The notes beneath the pieces were generated by a model. It was not told the DNA's origin. It saw only the letters and a program-made list of their open reading frames with translations, and did not search any database. A DNA stretch of 64,000 nt from Pseudomonas violetae (GTDB taxonomy: Bacteria; Pseudomonadota; Gammaproteobacteria; Pseudomonadales; Pseudomonadaceae): contig NZ_JAKNRW010000018.1 of assembly GCF_023072615.1 (NCBI RefSeq), forward strand, positions 41,332-105,331. Direction: 5' to 3'. Below are positions 54,382-63,689 of the stretch, one piece after another. Both the position numbers and the translations under genes were made by a program. Every line of letters starts with the position of its first letter. The first letter of the stretch is position 1.

Positions 54382-54416
54382 CTGTATATAATCCCAGTCA
54401 CTGTATAAAAAGACAG
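54382..54416 (+). promoter_or_regulatory. Two tandem LexA (SOS) boxes in the lexA promoter
   Basis: CTGTATATAATCCCAG (54382-54397) and CTGTATAAAAAGACAG (54401-54416) both fit CTG-N10-CAG and are 3 bases apart, 10 bases before the lexA ATG. Confidence 0.93.
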
Positions 54417-54426
54417 AGCGATCATT

Positions 54427-55038
54427 ATGCTAAAGCTGACGCCACGCCAAGCAGAGATTCTGGCCTTCATCAAACGCTGCCTAGAAGACAACGGCTACCC
54501 GCCCACCCGTGCGGAAATCGCCCAGGAACTGGGTTTCAAATCGCCCAACGCGGCCGAAGAACACCTCAAGGCCCTGGCCCGCAAGGGTGCGATCGAAATG
54601 ACCCCGGGCGCGTCCCGCGGCATCCGGATTCCGGGCTTTGAAGCCAAGGCCGCCGACGACTCCACCCTGCCGATCATTGGCCGGGTGGCTGCCGGTGCGC
54701 CGATCCTGGCCCAGCAGCACATCGAAGAGTCCTGCAACATCAACCCGGCCTTCTTTCATCCACGCGCTGACTACCTGCTGCGCGTCCATGGCATGAGCAT
54801 GAAGGATGTCGGCATTTTCGACGGCGACCTGCTGGCGGTTCATACCACTCGCGAGGCCCGTAATGGCCAGATCGTGGTTGCGCGGATCGGCGATGAAGTG
54901 ACCGTCAAACGCTTCAAGCGCGATGGCAGCAGGGTCTGGCTGCTGGCTGAAAATCCTGAGTTCGCCCCTATCGAAGTCAACCTGAAAGATCAGGAACTGG
55001 TGATCGAAGGCTTGAGTGTTGGCGTCATCCGCCGCTAA
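54427..55038 (+). CDS. lexA: SOS repressor LexA
   Basis: The 203-residue repressor has a winged helix (about 1-70, with LKLTPRQAEILAFIKR and PPTRAEIAQELGF), the autocleavage Ala-Gly in GRVAAGAPIL (about 85) and the Ser/Lys dyad (VHGMSMKD, about 120; VKRFKRDG, about 157). It represses SOS genes until activated RecA stimulates self-cleavage. Two boxes lie in its own promoter. sulA follows by 10 bases. Confidence 0.98.
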   Translation: MLKLTPRQAEILAFIKRCLEDNGYPPTRAEIAQELGFKSPNAAEEHLKALARKGAIEMTPGASRGIRIPGFEAKAADDSTLPIIGRVAAGAPILAQQHIEESCNINPAFFHPRADYLLRVHGMSMKDVGIFDGDLLAVHTTREARNGQIVVARIGDEVTVKRFKRDGSRVWLLAENPEFAPIEVNLKDQELVIEGLSVGVIRR

Positions 55039-55048
55039 AGGAGGCTTT

Positions 55049-55522
55049 ATGCAATTCCCGCACACATCACAGCAAGCCCAACTGCAGTTGTTCGAGGCAT
55101 TCATGGTGCAGCCGTTGGCGCCCATCCTCAAAGACGTGGTCGAATCGCCGTGGAGCGCTGAACCGGAAGTCTTCAGCGAACTGTCACTGCGTGGTGCGGC
55201 CGGGAATTGCCTCAACCTTCTCGCCCCGATCCTCAGGGAGCTGAGCCAGGACCAGGACGCCCGCTGGCTCACCCTGATCGCCCCGCCCGCCAGCCTGACC
55301 CAGGCCTGGTTACGGGACGCCGGCCTGAACCGCGAGCGCATCCTGCTACTGCAACCACGAGGCACCCAGAGCGCTCAGCAGCTGACTTGCGAAGCACTTC
55401 GACTGGGCCGCAGCCACACCGTTGTCAGCTGGCTCAATCCGCTGGGCTCTACTCAACGGCAACAGCTGATAAGCGCCGCCCGGATCGGGGACGCACAAAG
55501 TCTGAATATTCGACTTGGCTAA
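55049..55522 (+). CDS. sulA: SOS cell-division inhibitor SulA
   Basis: SulA blocks FtsZ polymerisation while DNA is repaired. A 157-residue protein of the ATPase-like RecA-fold family (NLLAPILRELSQDQDARWLTL, then LTQAWLRDAGLNRERILLLQ). AAAGGAGG lies five bases before ATG 55049. Co-transcription with lexA (10-bp gap, no terminator) is the usual Pseudomonas arrangement and places it under the same two SOS boxes. Confidence 0.93.
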   Translation: MQFPHTSQQAQLQLFEAFMVQPLAPILKDVVESPWSAEPEVFSELSLRGAAGNCLNLLAPILRELSQDQDARWLTLIAPPASLTQAWLRDAGLNRERILLLQPRGTQSAQQLTCEALRLGRSHTVVSWLNPLGSTQRQQLISAARIGDAQSLNIRLG

Positions 55523-55603
55523 GCGAACCTACTGCGCGCAAGGACTATGCGCGGGGCTTCTCAAAGGACAGAGAAGCCGATCTACAGAAACCGACGGGCG
55601 GGA

Positions 55604-55837
55604 TCAATGAAGAACCCGCGACCCCTCATCTTTTTCGAATTCGCCTTCAACCATGCGACCGGCCATCTGCACGCCGACGCTTAACATCGCCTTGGCGACT
55701 TCCACGTGCTGGCCTTGCAGGAACGCTTTGGCATCTTCGGAGAAATCCAAAGTGACCAGAGAACCCTCGTCCTCGGCCCTGCGCAGCTCGATACGGCCGT
55801 CAGGCAACTCGACAATTTCCAGAAACGACGTTGGCAT
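55604..55837 (-). CDS. Small conserved hypothetical protein (77 residues)
   Basis: The preferred start is 55837 (MPTSFLEIVELPDGR); an upstream frame to 55885 has no site. The acidic protein has an antiparallel beta-like start (IVELPDGRIELRR) and a helical middle (SEDAKAFLQGQHVEVAKAML). I recognise it only as a short conserved protein of Pseudomonas located after sulA. Function is unknown. Confidence 0.75.
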   Translation of the reverse strand: MPTSFLEIVELPDGRIELRRAEDEGSLVTLDFSEDAKAFLQGQHVEVAKAMLSVGVQMAGRMVEGEFEKDEGSRVLH

Positions 55838-55943
55838 AAAAGTCTGTTCTCCACGAAAGGCGGGGATTATATAGGCATCGGCCATGCTTCGCTCGGGATC
55901 TTGACCAGCAGTGCCATTGATTACACTGCTGAATCCCCAGCCA

Positions 55944-56468
55944 TCAGCACTCGTTCAAGCCTTCACGAAAACGAATGGCCAGGCCCTTGAGGTTCTGCCG
56001 CCAGCTTTCCAGCTCTTCATGACTGAGCTCCTGAGGCGCTTGTTCCTCGTCCAGGTTGATTGCCTGAATCAGCGGCTGGGTTACGTCACCCTTGGGCTTG
56101 TGCGGGGCACGAGGTGGCTGGAACAGCGCCGAGTGAGCGGCCAGCAACTTCGCCAGCCAGGTTTCCGGATTTTGCGCCAGCTCGAGCATTTCGGCCATTT
56201 CCGGAATAGCGATGGCTTCCAGCACTTCGCGAGTCAGCAGCATTTCCGCGCGCGGGGCATTGGCCTGGGGTAAACGGTAGAAGCCGGCGATCTCATGACA
56301 CAGGCCCAGTAGCGCACCGTATAGATGAAACAACGCCGACTCACGCCCCGCCTGGATCAATGCGAGGGAGTTCATCGCCCGCCCCTCTTCGGCTTTGGCC
56401 AGCGCTTCGAGCGACAGGCCGGCGAAATAAATCTTCTGGTTGGTGCGGGTATAGAGTTCGTGGGCCAT
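55944..56468 (-). CDS. DUF6586 family protein
   Basis: A 174-residue, mostly helical cytoplasmic protein. MAHELYTRTNQKIYFAGLSL starts at 56468; the frame to 56483 is not used. EEGRAMNSLALIQAGRESAL and the C-terminal ESWRQNLKGLAIRFREGLNE are typical of this family, which is known mainly from Pseudomonas. Function unknown. Confidence 0.82.
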   Translation of the reverse strand: MAHELYTRTNQKIYFAGLSLEALAKAEEGRAMNSLALIQAGRESALFHLYGALLGLCHEIAGFYRLPQANAPRAEMLLTREVLEAIAIPEMAEMLELAQNPETWLAKLLAAHSALFQPPRAPHKPKGDVTQPLIQAINLDEEQAPQELSHEELESWRQNLKGLAIRFREGLNEC

Positions 56469-56510
56469 GACGGCAGCCTCCACAACGAAATAATTGCTTG
56501 AAGCAGGTCA

Positions 56511-56610
56511 TGTAGGAGCAAGCTTGCTCGCGATGGTCGTCAACGATGACACGGGGAGCATGACACCCCGTGGCGCTCTCATGTTCATCGCGAGCGCGCT
56601 CGCTCCTACA
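56511..56610. repeat. REP pair (about 25-bp imperfect inverted repeat)
   Basis: TGTAGGAGCAAGCTTGCTCG at 56511-56530 plus CGATG faces CATCGCGAGCGCGCTCGCTC plus CTACA at 56586-56610, with a 50-base spacer that itself contains a small hairpin (ACGGGG/CCCCGT). It separates topA from the DUF6586 gene. Confidence 0.85.
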
Positions 56611-56624
56611 GGGGCTAGCGCCTA

Positions 56625-59252
56625 TTATCCCTTCGCAGCCGGGCGCTTGTCTTCCACCGTCCACTTACCGCCGTCGTAGTACGCCTTCCAGCCAGTCGGC
56701 TTGCCGTCGACTTCTGTCTGCACGTACTGCTCCTTGGTCTTGCGACTGTAACGAATCACTGCCGGCAAGCCATCCGGATCCTTTTTCGGTGCTTCGCACA
56801 GGAAGTGGTACTTCGGATCGATCTCGTCCTTGTGCGGAATGATTTCCATCACCAGGGGCGCACGGGTCTCACGGTTTTTCGGGAACTGGCTGGCAGCCAG
56901 GAACAACCCGGAAGCACCGTCGCGCAGGATGTAGGTGTCGTTGACCTTTTCGCATTTGAGCTCAGGCATCTTCACCGGGTCCATCTTCGGCGGCGCCGCC
57001 TCACCGCTTTTCAGCAGCTTGCGGGTGTTCTTGCAGGTCGCGTTGGTGCAGCCGAAGAACTTGCCGAATCGGCCGGTCTTGAGTTGCATCTCGCTTCCGC
57101 ACTTGTCGCATTCCAGGCTCGGACCTTCGTAGCCCTTGATGCGATAGCTGCCTTCTTCGATCTCGTAGCCGTCGCAGTCCGGGTTGTTGCCGCAAATGTG
57201 CAACTTGCGCTTCTCGTCCAGCAGGTACGCGTCCATCGCCGTGCTGCAAATCGGGCAGCGATGCTTGCCACGCAGCACCAGGGATTCCGACTCACCCTCG
57301 TCGTCCGCAGCGATTTCGTCGCCCGGCACCAGGTTGACGGTGGCCTTGCAACGTTCTTTCGGCGGCAGGCTGTAGCCTGAGCAACCCAGGAACACCCCAG
57401 TCGATGCGGTACGAATCTGCATCGGACGACCGCAGACCACGCACGGAATATCCGTCATCACCGGCTGGTTGGCGCGCATGCCGCCTTCGGCACTTTCGGC
57501 GACTTCGAGTTTCTTCTTGAAGTCGCCGTAGAATTCGTCGAGCACGCTTTTCCAGTCGCGCTCGCCCTGGGCCACGTCATCGAGGTTCTCTTCCATGCCG
57601 GCCGTGAAGCCGTAGTCCATCAGGTTGGAGAAGCTTTCGGACAGGCGCTCGGTAACGATGTCGCCCATTTTTTCCGAGTAAAACCGGCGGTTGTGCAGCG
57701 CAACGTAGCCGCGGTCCTGGATGGTCGAAATGATCGCTGCGTAAGTCGAAGGACGACCAATGCCGCGTTTTTCCATTTCCTTGACCAGGCTCGCTTCGGA
57801 GTAACGCGCAGGCGGCTTGGTGAAGTGCTGGGTCGGATCAAGCTCGATCAGCTTCATCGAGTCGCCCTGAGCCATGTCCGGCAGTACATCGTCATCGCCA
57901 GGCTTGGCGATTTGCGGCATGACGCGGGTGTAACCGTCGAACTTGAGGATACGGCCCTTGGCGCGCAACTCGAAATCGCCAGCGCCCACGGTGACCGTGG
58001 TCGACAGGTATTGCGCCGGCAGCATCTGGCAAGCCAGGAACTGGCGCCAGATCAACTCGTAGAGCCGCTCTGCATCACGCTCCATGCCCGACAGCTTGCT
58101 TGGCTCGGTATTGGCGTCAGAAGGACGAATCGCTTCGTGAGCCTCCTGTGCGCCTTCCTTGCTGCTATAGACGTTCGGGTTTTCCGGCAGGTACTTCTTG
58201 CCAAACTCGGTCTCGATGTAGCTGCGCGCCATGGTCACGGCATCCGCCGAGAGGTTGGTGGAGTCGGTACGCATATAAGTGATGTAGCCGGCTTCGTACA
58301 GACGCTGGGCCATCATCATGGTTTTCTTCACGCCGAAGCCCAGGCGGTTACTCGCGGCCTGCTGCAGGGTAGAGGTGATGAACGGCGCGGACGGCTTGCT
58401 GCTGGTCGGCTTGTCTTCGCGCTTGACGATGCTGTAGCTGGAAGCCTTGAGCTTCTCCAGCGCGGCCATGGCCTGGGCTTCGTTGAGCGGCTTGAAGGCC
58501 TCGCCTTTCTCGCGAGCCACGTCAAAGCGCACGGTGGCGCCCTTTGCGGTGCCGAGGTCAGCGTGGATTTCCCAGTACTCTTCAGGGTTGAACGCGCGAA
58601 TTTCGCGCTCGCGATCGACCACCAGCTTCACCGCAACCGATTGCACGCGGCCGGCAGACAGGCCACGGGCGATCTTCGCCCACAGCAGCGGCGAAACCAT
58701 GTAGCCCACCACGCGGTCGAGGAATCGACGCGCCTGCTGGGCGTTAACACGATCGATGTCCAGCTCGCCGGGCTTGGAGAAGGCTTCCTGAATCGCCTTC
58801 TTGGTGATTTCGTTGAACACCACGCGCTTGTAGCGGCTGTCGTCACCACCGATGGCTTCGCGCAGGTGCCAGGCAATGGCTTCCCCCTCGCGATCCAAGT
58901 CGGTTGCGAGATAGATGGTGTCGGCATCCTTGGCGAGCCGGCGCAGCTCCTCGATGACCTTTTCCTTGCCTGGGAGGATCTCGTACTTGGCTTTCCAGCC
59001 ATGATCGGGGTCCACGCCCATGCGCGAGACCAGTTGCTTACGCGATTTCTCTTTCGGCGTGAGCACCGGACCTTCACCCGCGGCAGCCTTGCCGCGCTTG
59101 GCGGCAGGCTCTTTGCTGGCGCTAGCCGAACCGCTGGTGGGCAGGTCTCGGATATGGCCGATACTCGACTTCACCACGTATTGGTTACCCAGATACTTGT
59201 TGATGGTCTTGGCCTTAGCCGGGGATTCCACAATGACCAGCGATTTGCCCAT
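56625..59252 (-). CDS. topA: DNA topoisomerase I (type IA)
   Basis: Relaxes negative supercoils. The 875-residue enzyme has the TOPRIM domain (VIVESPAKAKTINKYLG, DLDREGEAIAWH with DxDxxG-type acids), the catalytic tyrosine in GYITYMRTDSTNLS (about 330), and three C-terminal four-cysteine zinc fingers (CVVCGRPMQ, CPICSTAMDAYL, CDKCGSEMQLKTG), plus a C-terminal basic tail. A lysine-rich insertion near residues 45-75 is a common Pseudomonas feature. Confidence 0.98.
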   Translation of the reverse strand: MGKSLVIVESPAKAKTINKYLGNQYVVKSSIGHIRDLPTSGSASASKEPAAKRGKAAAGEGPVLTPKEKSRKQLVSRMGVDPDHGWKAKYEILPGKEKVIEELRRLAKDADTIYLATDLDREGEAIAWHLREAIGGDDSRYKRVVFNEITKKAIQEAFSKPGELDIDRVNAQQARRFLDRVVGYMVSPLLWAKIARGLSAGRVQSVAVKLVVDREREIRAFNPEEYWEIHADLGTAKGATVRFDVAREKGEAFKPLNEAQAMAALEKLKASSYSIVKREDKPTSSKPSAPFITSTLQQAASNRLGFGVKKTMMMAQRLYEAGYITYMRTDSTNLSADAVTMARSYIETEFGKKYLPENPNVYSSKEGAQEAHEAIRPSDANTEPSKLSGMERDAERLYELIWRQFLACQMLPAQYLSTTVTVGAGDFELRAKGRILKFDGYTRVMPQIAKPGDDDVLPDMAQGDSMKLIELDPTQHFTKPPARYSEASLVKEMEKRGIGRPSTYAAIISTIQDRGYVALHNRRFYSEKMGDIVTERLSESFSNLMDYGFTAGMEENLDDVAQGERDWKSVLDEFYGDFKKKLEVAESAEGGMRANQPVMTDIPCVVCGRPMQIRTASTGVFLGCSGYSLPPKERCKATVNLVPGDEIAADDEGESESLVLRGKHRCPICSTAMDAYLLDEKRKLHICGNNPDCDGYEIEEGSYRIKGYEGPSLECDKCGSEMQLKTGRFGKFFGCTNATCKNTRKLLKSGEAAPPKMDPVKMPELKCEKVNDTYILRDGASGLFLAASQFPKNRETRAPLVMEIIPHKDEIDPKYHFLCEAPKKDPDGLPAVIRYSRKTKEQYVQTEVDGKPTGWKAYYDGGKWTVEDKRPAAKG

Positions 59253-59366
59253 GGATCAGAAAATTCCTGAATTCTAGAAGTGAAAGGCGGTTGGCGCCTG
59301 ACGCGGCACCGCTATATATAGTGGCTACAAGGTGAGGTCAAGCGCAGGGTTCAGCGCGCACTCGGC

Positions 59367-59603
59367 TTATGGCCTGGAAAAAACACTCGGTTCGGCTTGC
59401 ACCAAAGCAAAGCGTGGCACCTGTTCGCCGTCAACCTCGACCGACTCCAGGAACATGCTCAGGGGACGCACCCAAAAGCCGTAATCACCATACAGGGCTT
59501 GGTAGAAGACGACTTCTTCTTCTGTTTCAGAATGTCGCGCAATGCTGAATACGCGGTACTGCGGACCTTTGTAATGCTGGTAGAGCCCGGGGTGTATCGG
59601 CAT
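59367..59603 (-). CDS. DUF1653 family protein
   Basis: A 78-residue protein with the DUF1653 pattern GLYQHYKGPQYRVFSIARHSE, VVFYQALYGDYGFWVRPLSMF and FVE-like end. The start at 59603 (MPIHPGLY) has GAGGG six bases upstream. The compact beta fold has no assigned function. Confidence 0.87.
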   Translation of the reverse strand: MPIHPGLYQHYKGPQYRVFSIARHSETEEEVVFYQALYGDYGFWVRPLSMFLESVEVDGEQVPRFALVQAEPSVFSRP

Positions 59604-59655
59604 GGTTTGGCCCTCGCACAAATCTTTTCAAAAAAAAATAAAAAAAATTCAGAAA

Positions 59656-59684
59656 AACAAAAACCGGGGCACTTGGCCCCGGCT
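59656..59684 (-). terminator. Rho-independent terminator of fadBA
   Basis: Read on the minus strand, CCGGGGC and GCCCCGG form a stem with loop CAAGT-type bases followed by T5GT5. It lies about 18 bases past the fadA stop. Confidence 0.93.
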
Positions 59685-59700
59685 TCCATCAACAGAACGC

Positions 59701-60876
59701 TTAAACTCGTTCGAAGACGGTGGAGATGCCTTGGCCGAGACCAATGCACATGGTTGCAACCCCGAGGCTGCCGCCATTTTGCTTCATCACGTTCAGCAGA
59801 GTGCCGGAGATACGCGCTCCGGAGCAACCGAACGGGTGACCCAAGGCGATCGCGCCGCCGTGCAGGTTAACCTTCTCGTTCATCTTGTCGAGCACTTTCA
59901 GATCTTTCAGCACTGGCAGGGCCTGTGCGGCGAAAGCTTCGTTGAGCTCAAAGAAGTCGATATCGTTGATGCCAAGGCCCGCACGTTTAAGTGCTTTCTG
60001 GGTGGCCGGTACTGGACCATAGCCCATGATCGCCGGATCCACACCTGCCACTGCCATCGAACGGATCACCGCCAGCGGCTGGATGCCCAGGTCCTGTGCA
60101 CGCTGCGCCGACATCACGATCATGCACGAGGCACCATCGGTGATCTGCGACGAAGTACCGGCTGTCACGGTGCCGCCTTTCGGGTTAAACGCTGGCTTCA
60201 ACGCCGCCAGGCTTTCCAGGGTGGTTTCCGGACGAATGGTTTCGTCGTAGTCGAACAGTTTCAGGAAACCGTTCTCGTCGTAGCCCTGCATCGGGATGAT
60301 TTCGTCCTTGAACTTGCCTTCCACGGTCGCCTTGTGGGCGAGTTGGTGGGAGCGCACGCCAAAGGCGTCCTGCTGTTCGCGAGTAATGCCGTGCATCTTG
60401 CCAAGCATTTCTGCGGTCAGGCCCATCATGCCCGAGGCTTTCGCCGCGTACAGCGACATGTGCGGGTTCGGATCGACACCGTGCATCATGCTCACGTGAC
60501 CCATATGCTCGACGCCGCCAACCACGAATACGTCACCGTTGCCGGTCATGATCGCTTGCGCAGCGGTGTGCAGCGCGCTCATCGACGAGCCACACAGACG
60601 GCTGACGGTCTGGCCGGCAGCGGTGTGCGGGATCTGCGTCATCAGGGACGCCATGCGGGCGATGTTCCAGCCCTGCTCCAGGGTCTGGTTAACGCAGCCC
60701 CAGATCACGTCTTCGACTTCGTTCGGGTCAACCTTGACGTTGCGTTCCAGCAGCTTGCTGATCAGGTGCGCCGACATGTCTTCGGCGCGGGTGTTGCGGT
60801 GCATGCCGCCCTTGGAGCGGCCCATCGGAGTACGACCGAAGTCGACAATCACGACGTCTCTTGGATTCAAGCTCAT
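59701..60876 (-). CDS. fadA: 3-ketoacyl-CoA thiolase (FadA)
   Basis: Cleaves 3-ketoacyl-CoA in the last step of beta-oxidation, as the beta subunit of the FadB2A2 complex. The 391-residue enzyme has the acyl-accepting cysteine in VSRLCGSSMSALH (about 90), NEAFAAQALPVLKDL (catalytic His region GHPFGCSGAR) and CIGLGQGIS for the second cysteine. It begins 32 bases after the fadB stop. Confidence 0.97.
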   Translation of the reverse strand: MSLNPRDVVIVDFGRTPMGRSKGGMHRNTRAEDMSAHLISKLLERNVKVDPNEVEDVIWGCVNQTLEQGWNIARMASLMTQIPHTAAGQTVSRLCGSSMSALHTAAQAIMTGNGDVFVVGGVEHMGHVSMMHGVDPNPHMSLYAAKASGMMGLTAEMLGKMHGITREQQDAFGVRSHQLAHKATVEGKFKDEIIPMQGYDENGFLKLFDYDETIRPETTLESLAALKPAFNPKGGTVTAGTSSQITDGASCMIVMSAQRAQDLGIQPLAVIRSMAVAGVDPAIMGYGPVPATQKALKRAGLGINDIDFFELNEAFAAQALPVLKDLKVLDKMNEKVNLHGGAIALGHPFGCSGARISGTLLNVMKQNGGSLGVATMCIGLGQGISTVFERV

Positions 60877-60908
60877 AAAATTTCACTCTCGCTCAAGTGT
60901 TGGGACGC

Positions 60909-63056
60909 TTAACCGAAGAACCGCTGGCCAGTCTTGGCCATTTCACGCAGTTTCGCGGTCGGGTGGTACAGCGCGCCCAAATCAGCGTACTGGTCAGCCA
61001 GGGCAACGAACTCGGCAACACCGATCGAGTCGATGTAGCGCAACGCGCCGCCACGGAATGGAGGGAAACCAATACCGTAGACCAGACCCATGTCGGCTTC
61101 GGCAGCGGTTTCGACAATGCCGTCTTCCAGGCAACGCACGGTTTCCAGGCACAGCGGGATCATCATCCAATTGATGATGTCTTCGTCAGTGACTTCGCGC
61201 TGCTCGTAAACGATCGGCTTGAGCACTTCCAGCACCGACGGGTCGGCGACTTTCTTCTGCTTGCCCTTCTTGTCGGTCTCGTAGGCGTAGAAGCCCTTGC
61301 CGTTCTTCTGGCCCAGACGTTTGGCTTCGTAGAGCTCGTCGATCGCCGAACGGCGGTCGTCTTTCATGCGATCCGGGAAGCCTTCAGCCATCACGTCACG
61401 ACCGTGGTGACCGGTGTCGATGCCGACCACGTCCATCAGGTAAGCCGGGCCCATCGGCCAGCCGAATTTTTCCATGACCTTGTCGATGCGCACGAAGTCC
61501 ACACCAGCGCTGACCAACTTGGCGAAACCGCCGAAGTACGGGAACAGCACGCGGTTGACCAGGAAGCCCGGGCAGTCGTTGACCACAATCGGGTTCTTGC
61601 CCATTTTCTTGGCGTAGGCAACGGTGGTGGCAACCGCCAGCTCGCTGGACTTCTCACCACGGATCACTTCCACCAGCGGCATCATGTGCACCGGGTTGAA
61701 GAAGTGCATGCCGACGAAGTTTTCCGGACGCTTGAGGGCCTTGGCCAGCAAGGTGATGGAAATGGTCGAGGTGTTGGACGCGAGGATGGTGTCCTCTTTG
61801 ACCTTGTCTTCCACTTCGGCCAGTACAGCCTGCTTGACTTTCGGGTTCTCGACCACGGCTTCGACCACCAGGTCCACGTGACCGAAGTCGCCGTAGGACA
61901 GGGTTGGACGAATGCCGTTGAGCACTTCGGCCATTTTCGCAGCCGTCATGCGGCCTTTATCAACGCGGCCAACCAGCAGCTTGGCGGCTTCAGCCAGGCC
62001 CTGCTCGATACCGTGTTCGTTGATATCCTTCATCAGGATCGGCGTACCTTTGGAAGCCGACTGATAGGCGATGCCGCCGCCCATGATGCCAGCGCCCAAT
62101 ACGGCAGCCTGCTTCACGTCGCGAGCGATTTCGTCGTAGGCCTTGGCCTTTTTCTTCAGTTCCTGATCGTTCAGGAACAGACCGATCAAGCTCTGCGCAG
62201 CAGAGGTCTTGGCCAGTTTCACAAAACCTGCCGCTTCGACTTCCAGAGCCTTGTCGCGACCGAAGTTCGCGGCTTTCTGGATGGTCTTGATCGCTTCAAC
62301 CGGCGCCGGGTAATTGGGACCCGCCTGACCGGCAACAAAACCTTTGGCGGTTTCGAAAGCCATCATTTGTTCGATCGCATTCAGCTTCAGCTTTTCCAGC
62401 TTCGGCTGGCGCTTGGCCTTGTAGTCAAACTCACCGGAAATGGCGCGCTTGATCAGTTCCAGGGCCGCTTCCTGCAGTTTCTCAGGAGCCACTACGGCGT
62501 CCACGGCGCCGACTTTCAGCGCGTCTTCAGGACGGTTTTCCTTGCCAGAGGCAATCCACTCGATGGCGTTGTCGGCACCGATCAGGCGCGGCAGGCGCAC
62601 GGTGCCGCCGAAACCCGGGTAGATGCCCAGCTTGACTTCCGGCAGACCGATCTTGGCCTTGGTGGACATGACGCGGTAGTCCGCCGCCAGGCACATTTCC
62701 AGACCGCCACCCAAGGCGATGCCGTTGATCGCGGCGACAGTCGGGACGTTGAGGTCTTCGAAATCGCTGAATATCTTGTTGGCTTCGAGGTTACCTGCAA
62801 CAAGCTCTGCATCGGGCAGCTTGAAGTTCTCGACGAATTCGGTGATATCGGCGCCGACGATAAAGACGTCCTTGCCGCTGCTGACGATCACACCCTTGAT
62901 CGAAGCATCTGCCTTGATGGTGTCTACGGCCTGACGCAGTTCGTTCAGGGTTAGACGGTTGAACTTGTTGACGGACTCACCCTTGAGGTCGAATTTCAAT
63001 TCGACGATGTCACTTTCAAGAGCCTTAACCGTGATGGCTTTACCTTCGTAAATCAT
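60909..63056 (-). CDS. fadB: Fatty acid oxidation complex alpha subunit (FadB)
   Basis: A multifunctional enoyl-CoA hydratase, 3-hydroxyacyl-CoA dehydrogenase and isomerase, 715 residues. The N-terminal crotonase domain has NGIALGGGLEMCLAADYR, the NAD-binding domain starts VLGAGIMGGGIAYQSA (about 318) and the dehydrogenase signature is FFNPVHMMPLVEVI. ATG 63056 has GGAG eight bases upstream; TTG 63059 is not used. First gene of the fadBA operon. PsrA is encoded 9 kb away in this window and normally represses it. Confidence 0.97.
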   Translation of the reverse strand: MIYEGKAITVKALESDIVELKFDLKGESVNKFNRLTLNELRQAVDTIKADASIKGVIVSSGKDVFIVGADITEFVENFKLPDAELVAGNLEANKIFSDFEDLNVPTVAAINGIALGGGLEMCLAADYRVMSTKAKIGLPEVKLGIYPGFGGTVRLPRLIGADNAIEWIASGKENRPEDALKVGAVDAVVAPEKLQEAALELIKRAISGEFDYKAKRQPKLEKLKLNAIEQMMAFETAKGFVAGQAGPNYPAPVEAIKTIQKAANFGRDKALEVEAAGFVKLAKTSAAQSLIGLFLNDQELKKKAKAYDEIARDVKQAAVLGAGIMGGGIAYQSASKGTPILMKDINEHGIEQGLAEAAKLLVGRVDKGRMTAAKMAEVLNGIRPTLSYGDFGHVDLVVEAVVENPKVKQAVLAEVEDKVKEDTILASNTSTISITLLAKALKRPENFVGMHFFNPVHMMPLVEVIRGEKSSELAVATTVAYAKKMGKNPIVVNDCPGFLVNRVLFPYFGGFAKLVSAGVDFVRIDKVMEKFGWPMGPAYLMDVVGIDTGHHGRDVMAEGFPDRMKDDRRSAIDELYEAKRLGQKNGKGFYAYETDKKGKQKKVADPSVLEVLKPIVYEQREVTDEDIINWMMIPLCLETVRCLEDGIVETAAEADMGLVYGIGFPPFRGGALRYIDSIGVAEFVALADQYADLGALYHPTAKLREMAKTGQRFFG

Positions 63057-63515
63057 CAACTGATCTCCACGATATGGAAGCTGAACAGTACACGTCGGAC
63101 GCAGGCGAATGGCTTGGCAAGACGTTATTCGTCGATGCTACGCCAATCCACCCGACACACCCGCCAACGCGATAGTCGGGATTCTGTAGGAACGATGCGC
63201 TATGCAAACGCTCAATTCATACGCCCGTTTGATTTGGGTACGTCACCTTCACGGAATTTCCGACAATTGTCAATCGCCCAAAATACGGGTGCAAACGCGA
63301 CTTTGCGGTCATTTCCGTAACGCGAAGATCTTCAACACGCGGCTGCATGTTCAGCCATTCATAGAATCAATAGTTAGAAAAGTCGCCCTAATTCGCGGCA
63401 GCTTCTGTTTAAGAGGCTAAGCTGGCGGGACTTGGAGGAAAAATTATCAACGCTTTTGGCGAATGCCCGACGCAAGATTAGCCCACACCGTTTTCCGGCC
63501 TGCCTGGCCAACCCG

Positions 63516-63543
63516 GCCCGATGTTGATGTCGGGCTTTTTATT
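63516..63543 (+). terminator. Orphan Rho-independent terminator
   Basis: GCCCGA and TCGGGC pair around TGTTGATG-type loop bases, followed by T5. No coding sequence on the plus strand ends just before it. Confidence 0.8.
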
Positions 63544-63602
63544 GCCTGGGGAAAATCTGGATGCCACCGGTGGATGCAACACCATGGATGCCACCGCAGG
63601 AG

Positions 63603-63670
63603 CTGCCGAAGGCTGCGATCTCTTGATTTTGCTTTAACAAACAAGGTCAAAAGATCGCAGCCTTCGGCAG
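63603..63670. repeat. Perfect 19-bp inverted repeat
   Basis: CTGCCGAAGGCTGCGATCT (63603-63621) and its exact reverse complement (63652-63670) flank a 30-base loop. GATCGCAGCC is shared with the dispersed repeats near 13868 and 20097. It probably marks the 3' end of the truncated gene at 63690. Confidence 0.85.
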
Positions 63671-63689
63671 ATCCTACAGGCGATCGGGT

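Larger units (their letters stand above)
63057..63689. other. Long intergenic region upstream of fadBA with an orphan terminator
   Basis: The 633 bp include the fadBA promoter region, a long stretch with no credible gene, a plus-strand terminator at 63516-63543 with no known gene before it, and a 19-bp inverted repeat at 63603-63670. Short open frames exist but show no ribosome-binding site or protein-like composition. A plus-strand small RNA ending at 63543 is possible. Confidence 0.55.

Noticed and set aside
57693..59270. 525-codon open frame antisense to topA
   Set aside because: Shadow of topA; no ribosome site or recognisable domain.
60897..62954. 685-codon open frame antisense to fadB
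   Set aside because: It lies wholly opposite fadB, is rich in His/Val/Gln/Asp, and arises from the GC-rich third codon positions of the real gene.
63205..63231. Possible PsrA operator upstream of fadB (CAAAC…GTTTG)
   Set aside because: The half-sites are 17 bases apart, far more than the 2-4 of the consensus.
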